From contig JBEKLJ010000031.1 of the NCBI GenBank assembly GCA_050010255.1, positions 1 through 21,352 of the forward strand: DNA of 21,352 bases, written 5' to 3'. Positions 1 to 5,636 of this stretch are shown here, piece by piece. A program made the position numbers and the translations under genes. A model generated the notes under the pieces. It made no database searches and was not told the DNA's origin. It saw only the letters and a program-made list of their open reading frames with translations. This DNA comes from JBEKLJ01 sp050010255. GTDB lineage: Bacteria > Acidobacteriota > Terriglobia > Bryobacterales > Bryobacteraceae. How positions within the stretch are numbered: position 1 is the first letter of the stretch; every line of letters starts with the position of its first letter.

Positions 1-68
1 CCCGGCACAGGGTGACGTTGAAGACCGAGGCCAGAGAGTCACAGCGCAAGCGCTAAATCTCTGACGAC

Positions 69-608
69 TTAGGTCTGAGACGGCGCGAGAAACACAAACA
101 GAGACCCACTGCCCCAATACAGCTCCTCGTGCGCACTCACAACATCCAACCGGTCATTGGGCGTATTCCACTCGTCCAACTCGTCTTCGGCCCCGAGGAC
201 TAACAACAACGAGCGATCCGCGAACACAACCACGCACGGATAGCCGAGCGCCTCTTGGCTGATGAACTTCTCCCGAAGCAGAAGCCCTACCCGCGCCGGC
301 GACTTCCGGTACTTGCGGCGATCCGCTTCCGCCTGGATATCCAGGATGCTGCGTTCTCGACCGGTGGGGAGTTCCTCCCCACGAATGCCGACGAGCGGGT
401 ATTTCGTTCCCTTCGGAGGAACTGGCTCATCCGAGAAGGCTTTCGCCAAAGCGGACACCCTTCCGCCTTTTGCCTCGATGCTCGCGATGATCTCCGCATT
501 GCTGCGGCCGTCGTCGACGAGCGTCCAGATGATGTTTGGAGTAGCTGGCTCTTCGGGTTCTTTCTTGGCCGAAACCATTGTCACACTTCTTTCATCCAGA
601 GTTTCCAT
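69..608 (-). CDS. hypothetical protein, 179 aa
   Basis: I do not recognise this protein. It is soluble-looking, with no signal peptide or membrane segment. The N-terminus is acidic and probably disordered (residues 1-25). The middle carries a charged stretch near residues 85-115 (ILDIQAEADRRKYRKSPAR), and the C-terminal third is a mixed beta-type region containing CVVVFADRSLLLVLGAEDE. ATG at 608 gives the full frame; a second ATG at 578 (MVSAKK) is an alternative start. Neither has a convincing Shine-Dalgarno. A well-placed GGAGG-ATG pair lies just upstream in the same frame (ATG at 641) but is closed by TGA after seven codons, so the original start may have been lost. It is the last gene of the accessory block, 135 bp downstream of the CxxC membrane protein. 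Overlapping plus-strand frames look like shadows. Confidence 0.6.
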   Translation of the reverse strand: METLDERSVTMVSAKKEPEEPATPNIIWTLVDDGRSNAEIIASIEAKGGRVSALAKAFSDEPVPPKGTKYPLVGIRGEELPTGRERSILDIQAEADRRKYRKSPARVGLLLREKFISQEALGYPCVVVFADRSLLLVLGAEDELDEWNTPNDRLDVVSAHEELYWGSGSLFVFLAPSQT

Positions 609-617
609 TCTGAGCTT

Positions 618-641
618 TCAAGGCACAACCAGTCTGTTCAT
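618..641 (-). other. seven-codon mini-ORF with strong ribosome binding site
   Basis: GGAGG stands seven bases before ATG at 641, the best translation start signal in the gap between the two neighbouring genes. The frame reads seven codons and stops at TGA (618-620). Eleven codons after its ATG, in the same frame, lies the ATG used for the 179-aa gene. It may be a leader peptide, or the original gene start cut off by a nonsense codon. Confidence 0.3.
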
Positions 642-743
642 CGCTCGTCCTCCACCTGAGTTCACTCTTATGCACGACAGCTTTTCGTCAGCCAGGGTCG
701 CACCGCGGTTTCACCTGCTGGCGCAAAGTGAACGCCAGACGGA

Positions 744-1613
744 TCAGTCACGTACCGTTACGGAATCGATTACTAGCGTACCGGTCCGGAGCTGTGAGTT
801 AACACGGCAGGCTTTGTCGACGACGTCGTTCCGGAATACGCGGAGGAGTTGCTTTGCATCTTGCTGCCCGATTTTAAGAGAAGGGCGTTCCTCCAGAGAA
901 CTCCAGACCAGGAAGACTTGAAAGAGCCCGGCGCTCCCGGCAAGCAAAGCAAGCCACGCGAGCTTTATACCGCGCCGGCCCGGATCGTCGTCCCTGGAGG
1001 GTAGATACCATTTCCGGCGTTCAGCGTTGCTCCAGATCTCCTTGAGGCGGGCAACGGTGCCCACAGCCTCCAGTAGCCGCGACCGCATCGGATGGCCCTT
1101 GGGGATTAGTTCCAGCATTTTGTTTGCTGAGTCCGGCAGGACTAACTCCATCTCCAGCAGCGGCTCAAAGCTAGGATAGGAGGTGCCCCCAATGTATTGA
1201 CCACGGTAGCCGGCTCGGACAAGCTCGGACGCGAGAAGGCTTTGGTTATCCTGAAGGAACTGCTCACATCTGCTGACCTCGGCCATCCGCGCCCTGTCCT
1301 CACGGACTCTTTGAATGATCCCCCCTGGGACCCACAACAACAAGGCCAGCGTCGCGATTTCCACCGCCAGGACCACGAGTCTCTTCACCAGGCCGCTTCG
1401 CCAATCCTCGCGCGCGAGGCCAGTCCAGCGCCGAAAGCAGTCGCCACAAACGTTGAATCTGAAACGCGTGCTCTCGCGAGCCTTGAGGACGGTCCTCTCG
1501 CGCCGCCAAGCGAGTTGCCTCCACGGGCCGGCGGAGACAGTCCGCTCGGTGGAGGCAACGAGACTGACGTCTATCGCGTCGTCGGACGGGCCCTTACAGA
1601 CATCGCACGTCAT
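744..1613 (-). CDS. membrane protein with N-terminal double CxxC zinc-knuckle-like motif
   Basis: Function unknown. The N-terminus has CDVC about residues 3-6 and CGDC about 57-60, a spacing that suggests a metal-binding ribbon or treble-clef fold facing the cytoplasm. One hydrophobic helix follows at about residues 76-98 (VVLAVEIATLALLLWVPG), then a charged domain of about 100 residues, then a second helix (AWLALLAGSAGLFQVFLVW) and a charged C-terminal tail. The frame opens at a GTG at 1643. ATG at 1613 is preferred because AGGAGG (1623-1628) lies nine bases upstream, giving 289 residues. A paralogue of the mini-ORF found upstream of the PH-like gene ends 38 bp before this start, so the two may be co-translated. 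The metal-binding and topology calls are inference from motif and hydrophobicity only. Confidence 0.7.
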   Translation of the reverse strand: MTCDVCKGPSDDAIDVSLVASTERTVSAGPWRQLAWRRERTVLKARESTRFRFNVCGDCFRRWTGLAREDWRSGLVKRLVVLAVEIATLALLLWVPGGIIQRVREDRARMAEVSRCEQFLQDNQSLLASELVRAGYRGQYIGGTSYPSFEPLLEMELVLPDSANKMLELIPKGHPMRSRLLEAVGTVARLKEIWSNAERRKWYLPSRDDDPGRRGIKLAWLALLAGSAGLFQVFLVWSSLEERPSLKIGQQDAKQLLRVFRNDVVDKACRVNSQLRTGTLVIDSVTVRD

Positions 1614-1622
1614 AAGGCTCTT

Positions 1623-1628
1623 CCTCCT
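1623..1628 (-). promoter_or_regulatory. ribosome binding site deciding the start at 1613
   Basis: A perfect AGGAGG lies nine bases before ATG 1613. The upstream GTG at 1643 has no comparable site, so the shorter protein is favoured. Confidence 0.7.
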
Positions 1629-1651
1629 AGCATGCCGCCGCACTTACCCTT

Positions 1652-1774
1652 TCAGGGACCCGTGCGACTCCGCTCAATGCTCCGGCCACTATAGTTAACC
1701 AGGATCTCCTTTTTCGCACCCTGGACGCCATCGATTCTACACCCGACGGCCTCCGCCGAAGCCGTTTCCATCAT
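1652..1774 (-). CDS. candidate small protein, 40 aa, paralogue of the frame at 2647-2778
   Basis: The frame starts at tandem ATG ATG (1774) after a purine-rich GGGAGAGGCAGG stretch and ends at TGA 1652. Its core, CRIDGVQGAKKEIL, matches CTIDGSQEAKREIL in the frame at 2647-2778. From the PPE codons (1801) onward about 24 of 47 positions are identical. Many differences at identical residues are third-base changes (for example GGC/GGA, ATC/ATT, GAG/GAA), which fits selection on a protein. It lies directly upstream of the CxxC membrane gene with a 38-bp gap. It has no signal peptide or membrane helix and is charged and hydrophilic. It could be a small regulator or antitoxin-like partner, or a decayed piece of a once longer gene; the sequence does not decide. 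Confidence 0.4.
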   Translation of the reverse strand: MMETASAEAVGCRIDGVQGAKKEILVNYSGRSIERSRTGP

Positions 1775-2189
1775 CCTGCCTCTCCCGAGCGACTCCGGCG
1801 GCCCTGGAAGGGGCCAGCTTTCCCACCTCCCGGTCCGTAAAGACCGGGAAGTGCCTCATTTCAAGCAGTTTATCAGACACCTCTCCGTCCCCTCCCTAGC
1901 TCGCCCGCTTCCCTTCCCTGCCGCAGCCTATCCGGCCGCCACCGGCAGAGCCGGGGTGCCCTCTGGGCCCCGCCGCCCCTGGTAGCTGAATGCTGGTCGC
2001 TGATAGCTGGTAGCTAGTAGCGGGAAGCTGTTCTTCGTGGCGCACGTCTTTGCCGCCGTTTGGCATCCGCCAACGGACAGCGTGCAGCGTCGGCTTTCCG
2101 TTTTTTGGATCCGCCCTCGGACAGCCGACGATCTGCTGAATATCATCGCTGACGTCTGAGAGTCTGAGCCTCTTGTCGGGCGATCGTAG
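1775..2189. other. 415-bp intergenic region with hairpins and repeats
   Basis: No gene is supported here. It holds a hairpin at 1828-1849 (TCCCGGTC / GACCGGGA, 6-base loop), a heptamer array (1982-2030), an imperfect direct repeat of about 28 bp (2056-2082 and 2098-2127, both containing ATCCGCC and CGGACAGC), a hairpin inside the first copy (CCGTT..AACGG), and a long-range stem CGTCGGCT (2088-2095) / AGCCGACG (2123-2130) enclosing most of the second copy. It is the 3' side of the PH-like gene and the 5' side of the 40-aa frame. I see no U-tract terminator. Confidence 0.6.
1982..2030 (-). repeat. heptamer tandem array, seven units of CAGCNNN
   Basis: Read on the plus strand, seven consecutive 7-base units fit NNNGCTG or a one/two-base variant: GTAGCTG, AATGCTG, GTCGCTG, ATAGCTG, GTAGCTA, GTAGCGG, GAAGCTG. 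On the minus strand this is CAGCNNN. The same period and core occur in opposite orientation at 11467-11501 and 11554-11588. The minus-strand copy shares the 18-mer AGCTACCAGCTATCAGCG with 11555-11572. The array is non-coding. Confidence 0.8.
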
Positions 2190-2672
2190 CTATCCCGTGC
2201 TCTTCTGTCCAAGTAGCGCCGTTTTCCACGCCTTGCCGGCGTCTCTTCCCTCAGCGATCTCGCCACACAGCTCAGCTACTTTCACTGCCGCCTTTATGAC
2301 ATCGTGAGTGCGTGGTTCGGGCCACTTAGCGTTCTGCGGCTCCAGGAATGATAAGCGGTAGCGGACGCTGCCAACGACGACAATAGCGCCGCCGCTGAAG
2401 TAGTACCAAGGGAAGACTACCTGCGTGATCTGCTGCAGCGGTACGTCGAATATCTGCACGTCCTCACCGCGTTCCAGGCGATCTGCCAACCCCGGCTGCT
2501 GTGCCATTTCCTCCAACCTGCGAAGTTGGGGCCCCCACAGCGTTCCAGAGTCAATCGCCGTGAAAGATAACCGCTCACCGGAGAGTTGTAGAATCCCAGG
2601 CACGCTTCCGAGAAGCCCTCTGAGCAGCCACGCCTTACTTCGCAACTCAGATGCTGGGATGGAGTCGCTCAT
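2190..2672 (-). CDS. PH-like domain protein, 160 aa
   Basis: It looks like a cytosolic single-domain protein. Residues about 20-110 alternate short strands in a pleckstrin-homology/GRAM-like pattern: PGILQLSGERLSFTA, then an acidic insert (RLEEMAQQPGLADRLERGED), then VQIFDVPLQQITQVVFPWYYF, then GSVRYRLSFLEPQN. A C-terminal helix follows. The family resemblance is from memory of similar hypothetical proteins and should be treated as inference; the ligand is unknown. The frame is open to a TTG at 2729, with ATGs at 2726, 2684 and 2672. I chose 2672 (MSDSIPASELRS) because longer versions run deep into the conserved mini-ORF at 2647-2778, but 2684 is also possible. An overlap of 26 bp with the mini-ORF suggests translational coupling. 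Confidence 0.65.
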   Translation of the reverse strand: MSDSIPASELRSKAWLLRGLLGSVPGILQLSGERLSFTAIDSGTLWGPQLRRLEEMAQQPGLADRLERGEDVQIFDVPLQQITQVVFPWYYFSGGAIVVVGSVRYRLSFLEPQNAKWPEPRTHDVIKAAVKVAELCGEIAEGRDAGKAWKTALLGQKSTG

Positions 2673-2778
2673 GTCTTGTCCCATGATAGTGAGCCAGGAT
2701 TTCCCTTTTGGCCTCCTGGCTGCCATCAATTGTACATCTAATCGCCTCCATTTGAGCCGCTTGGCTGATTCTTCCCAT
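2647..2778 (-). CDS. candidate small protein, 43 aa, paralogue of the frame at 1652-1774
   Basis: The frame is open from ATG 2877, six bases after the stop of the O-antigen ligase gene, giving 76 residues. The part shared with the paralogue starts only at the PPE codons (2796), so ATG 2778 (MGRISQAAQ) with GGAG nine bases upstream is taken as the start. The signature is CTIDGSQEAKREILAHYHG. The block GCCGCCGGAGT-GCTCGG before the start is conserved between the two copies and includes the putative ribosome binding site. The end overlaps the PH-like gene by 26 bp in another frame. No known family is recognised. It is either a real small protein family found upstream of accessory genes, or a repeated gene fragment. 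Confidence 0.4.
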   Translation of the reverse strand: MGRISQAAQMEAIRCTIDGSQEAKREILAHYHGTRHERLHPSI

Positions 2779-2883
2779 GCCGAGCAACTCCGGCGGCACA
2801 GAATGGACTACTTCTCGATCCTCTTCGGCAGCACCAGCCAGCGCCGCTTTCTGAACAGCCCCCGCCAAACCCCGCATTCTCCC

Positions 2884-4194
2884 CTACTCCGGCGCGGCGG
2901 CGAGGCCGGCGACCCAGGCCGCGATCAGGGCGTTAACCGGGATGTGCAGGCTGAAGTCCACCCCGCTGTGCAGCAAGATCGCGGTCAGCGACCCCAGACA
3001 GCCGAGCGCCACAAAACTCGCCGGAACTCTCGCGCGCCCGGCCGCGCGCCGCGCCGTGGACACGATGATCACCACCGCCGCCATCAGCGGGAGAAAGCAC
3101 ACCACTCCGCCTTCGGCAACCAGTTGCAGATAGTCGTTGTGCGCGAAGTCCACCGCGTTCATCGGCGCGGCGGTGTTGTAGCGCGCCATCACCGACTCAT
3201 AGGCGCCCAGACCGCATCCAAACAGCGGATATACGGCCACCAGCCGGCCCGTGTCGCGCCACACGGCCGCGCGCGTGTCGGCTGAGAGCTCCGAGACGCC
3301 GGCCAAATCGCCGAAGCGCGCGATCAGCGCGTCGGTGGGCAGCAGGATGAAGCCGGCCAGCGCCGCCGCCAGCAGCGCGGGAATCGGCAGCCAGCGCCAG
3401 GCCGGGTGACGGCCGGCGCTCCAGGTCACGACCCCGATCAGCGCCAGCGAGAACAGCGCGGCGATGAAACCCATCCGCGAGAGCGAGTGGACGATGGCCA
3501 CCAGCAGCAAGGCCGCTGTGGCGAACAGGAGGCAGGCAAGCAGCGCCGGCCGCAGCGGCGAGGAGTGGCGGCTGCGGTTTCTCAGCAGCACCCGCAGACC
3601 GCCGGCCAGCGGAAACGGCGCGCACATCTCCAGCAGGCCGGCGTAGTGGTTCCGGTTCACGAAGGTGCCGCGGGCGATGCCGTCGCCCCCCGCGGAGTAA
3701 GCCTGCACCAGCCCCAGCACGGCCTCCAGCACCGCAATCACTACTAGCGGAGCCACCGGCAGCCAGGGCGAGCCCTCCCAGCGCCATGCCAGTTCCCTAA
3801 CCAGCAGGAACATCACCACGCAGCCCAGCGCGGTCAGTAGCAGACCGGCCGTCGCAGCCGGGGCGGCGCTCAGCGTCAACCATGTCGAGCTGCCCGCGAC
3901 TGGCGCGGCCGCCTCCTGTAACTCCACGCGCGCCGGTGATAGAACGCGCACTAGCCACACCGGCAGCGGTACCACCTGGAGCGCAATACTGAGCGGGATG
4001 CCGGCGAGCAGCCAGCGCAGCAGGCGGCCGGGCGGCGGGGCCAGATCGATGCGCCTCACGGCCACCCAGTAGACGGCAGCCGTCACCCCCAGCGCCAGGA
4101 GGCAAGGAAACCAGTCCGCCGGCCACACGCCGCCGCCCGCGAAGGCCGCATAGCCCAGGATCAGGGAGAGAGCTGTGAGAATGAAAGCGGGCAC
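2884..4194 (-). CDS. O-antigen ligase / Wzy-type polymerase family membrane protein
   Basis: An integral membrane protein of 436 residues with about ten or more hydrophobic helices. Family marks are NRNHYAG (residues about 180-186, start of the Wzy_C region), SLSRMG (about 238-243), a periplasmic loop with GCGLGAYESV (about 327-336) and HNDYLQLVAEGG (about 352-363). Such proteins polymerise lipid-linked glycan repeats, or ligate glycan to an acceptor, at the periplasmic face of the inner membrane; polymerase and ligase cannot be told apart from sequence alone. The start is GTG at 4194, 27 bp after the PEP-CTERM gene, so it probably belongs to the same transcript. Pairing with a PEP-CTERM protein is typical of exosortase-associated exopolysaccharide loci. 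Confidence 0.9.
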   Translation of the reverse strand: MPAFILTALSLILGYAAFAGGGVWPADWFPCLLALGVTAAVYWVAVRRIDLAPPPGRLLRWLLAGIPLSIALQVVPLPVWLVRVLSPARVELQEAAAPVAGSSTWLTLSAAPAATAGLLLTALGCVVMFLLVRELAWRWEGSPWLPVAPLVVIAVLEAVLGLVQAYSAGGDGIARGTFVNRNHYAGLLEMCAPFPLAGGLRVLLRNRSRHSSPLRPALLACLLFATAALLLVAIVHSLSRMGFIAALFSLALIGVVTWSAGRHPAWRWLPIPALLAAALAGFILLPTDALIARFGDLAGVSELSADTRAAVWRDTGRLVAVYPLFGCGLGAYESVMARYNTAAPMNAVDFAHNDYLQLVAEGGVVCFLPLMAAVVIIVSTARRAAGRARVPASFVALGCLGSLTAILLHSGVDFSLHIPVNALIAAWVAGLAAAPE

Positions 4195-4221
4195 GATGAC
4201 GCCCCGCGCGCTATGGTGCGG

Positions 4222-5007
4222 CTACCGCCGCCGCTTGAGCAGGAGCAGCCCGAGCAGGCCGGCGCCGCCCAGGACAAACGTCGCGGGCTCGGGGACGGGA
4301 GGCGGTTCGGAGCACACAGTCGTGCCGCCGTTGGAAGTCGTGCCGTTGACCGTGTAGTGGAGCGCGTAGCAGGTCGTGACGATGTTGGCGCCATAGGCAT
4401 CGCGGTACTCGGCAATGGCGGCGTCCAGGCCGGCCTGTCCCGAAGTGAAGCCCGCATCGGTGCCGGTCCTGGCATCGTAGGCGCCGGCGATGCCGACGTA
4501 GACTAACTCGTCAATCACACTGTCCATCGCCAGCGGCGTAACTTCCGTGCCGTCCAGGTATCCGCGCATACCGGAAAGAGAGGAGGCCGACAAGTAGAAC
4601 GGGCCCCAGTGCCACGGATCAATGGGAACATCGGTGCTGAACTGCCAGACGTATACGTCCGCGGGGTGGAACGTGGCGTTCTCATCAACCAGGATGTGGG
4701 TGCCGACGAAATACGAGGTGCCCGACTCGGCGTCGTAGGGCGGGGCGGGATCGGCCGTACCGCGCCAGGACGGGTAGTTGGTGACGGTTGCGTCCTCAAA
4801 GTCGAAGGTATAATTGATGCCGTAAAAAGACGGACCAGAGCCGATCCCGGACGTCCCAGCGAGCAGCTCAGTCAGGGCGTTGTCCGTGTACGCCCCGAAG
4901 CTCGGCGAGGCCCAGGGATTCGGCCCGAGCGACGGGACGACGTCGATCGTGATCGTGGTCGCGCCCGCGACCATCACCACCATCATCACCAAACCGATGA
5001 GCCGCAT
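4222..5007 (-). CDS. PEP-CTERM sorting domain protein
   Basis: A secreted protein of 261 residues. A short signal peptide (residues about 1-17, MRLIGLVMMVVMVAGA) is followed by a globular region of about 220 residues rich in Tyr, Asp, Thr and Gly, with two cysteines that could pair. The C-terminus is a textbook PEP-CTERM signal at about 238-261: VPEP, a hydrophobic helix with GLLGLLLL, and a KRRR tail. In known systems an exosortase cleaves this tag and the protein reaches the envelope or extracellular matrix. The central domain matches nothing I recognise. ATG 5007 has a GAGGAG ribosome site about nine bases upstream. It lies 24 bp after the FecR-like gene and 27 bp before the polymerase gene. 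No exosortase is encoded in the window, so sorting must act in trans. Confidence 0.92.
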   Translation of the reverse strand: MRLIGLVMMVVMVAGATTITIDVVPSLGPNPWASPSFGAYTDNALTELLAGTSGIGSGPSFYGINYTFDFEDATVTNYPSWRGTADPAPPYDAESGTSYFVGTHILVDENATFHPADVYVWQFSTDVPIDPWHWGPFYLSASSLSGMRGYLDGTEVTPLAMDSVIDELVYVGIAGAYDARTGTDAGFTSGQAGLDAAIAEYRDAYGANIVTTCYALHYTVNGTTSNGGTTVCSEPPPVPEPATFVLGGAGLLGLLLLKRRR

Positions 5008-5031
5008 GAACGAACTCTCCTCAGGCGCTCC

Positions 5032-5523
5032 TCAACGCCACCGGCTGAGGGGCGGCAGGGCCTGGGTCTTGACTCGCCCCGCCGAGGGGCTCGGGCCGGC
5101 CACGGGAGTAGCACTGGCGGAAAACGTTCCCGCCGTGCCGGTCTGTAGCGCTTCCCGGTTGTAGATGCGGACCTTCCCAGCGAGCGCCAGCCGGAACTCG
5201 AGCGCGCCTGCCAGCAGGCGGAAGATCACTTCCGAATCTTTGGATTCGACCTTCGCGCGCGACTTGGGCGAAAGAACGACTCGGCTGCCGTCGGGAAACA
5301 TGACAATCGCCGGCGCCCCGTACGTCACAATCTCGTCGCCTTCCACCAGCGGCCATGCCCGCAGTCCCGCCACGGGCACAGCATCGCCCTGGACCTGGAA
5401 CGACTCGCTGCTTCGGATGGAGGCCAGCGGTTGGGCAGCCCAGGCAATGGCGCTAGCCATTACCAGGAGACCCAGGCCGACAAAGATCCTCCTACAAGCC
5501 ATAGACGTCTCTCGCTCTGTCAT
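5032..5523 (-). CDS. FecR-like domain secreted protein
   Basis: A protein of 163 residues. A signal peptide (about residues 8-29, RIFVGLGLLVMASAIAWA, cleavage near AQP) precedes one FecR-type beta-helical domain. Its mark is VMFPDGSRVVLSPKSRAKVES (variable Gly-Ser-x-Val-x-Leu core) followed by EVIFRLLAGALEFRL and a final strand; the last 30 residues are Pro/Ser/Ala rich. Isolated FecR-like domains outside iron uptake often occur as periplasmic or surface proteins near PEP-CTERM and exopolysaccharide genes. No sigma/anti-sigma pair is present, so an iron-signalling role is unlikely. ATG 5523 is used; ATG 5502 (MACRR) is an equally possible start that gives a cleaner signal peptide. The PEP-CTERM gene follows after 24 bp. 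Confidence 0.7.
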   Translation of the reverse strand: MTERETSMACRRIFVGLGLLVMASAIAWAAQPLASIRSSESFQVQGDAVPVAGLRAWPLVEGDEIVTYGAPAIVMFPDGSRVVLSPKSRAKVESKDSEVIFRLLAGALEFRLALAGKVRIYNREALQTGTAGTFSASATPVAGPSPSAGRVKTQALPPLSRWR

Positions 5524-5636
5524 TATAGGAGGTCTCTGTCCTCATTTCAATAGCTCACAGTCCCAGAACCTCATGGTACTAAACGACTTCGTACCAGTCC
5601 CAGTACCAGCCTTAGTTATACATTGTAAGACACAAT
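5524..5636 (-). promoter_or_regulatory. AT-richer intergenic spacer with TGGTAC repeats, possible promoter
   Basis: This 113-bp gap is visibly AT-richer than its surroundings. On the minus strand it has CTGGTAC twice, 12 bp apart (5589-5607), and a facing GTACC forming an inverted repeat (TGGTAC 5573-5578 / GTACCA 5591-5596). Upstream of these is TATAAC (5615-5620), which could be a -10 box, but no good -35 is seen. It would serve the fecR-like, PEP-CTERM and polymerase genes. The evidence is weak. Confidence 0.3.

Noticed and set aside
262..921. 219-residue plus-strand frame opposite the 179-aa gene
   Set aside because: It spans the intergenic gap and two minus-strand genes and shows no domain pattern; the minus-strand frame is more protein-like, though neither is certain.
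5589..5607. sigma-54 promoter upstream of the PEP-CTERM genes
   Set aside because: TGGTAC-type repeats are present, but the required GC element with TTGC at the right spacing is absent.
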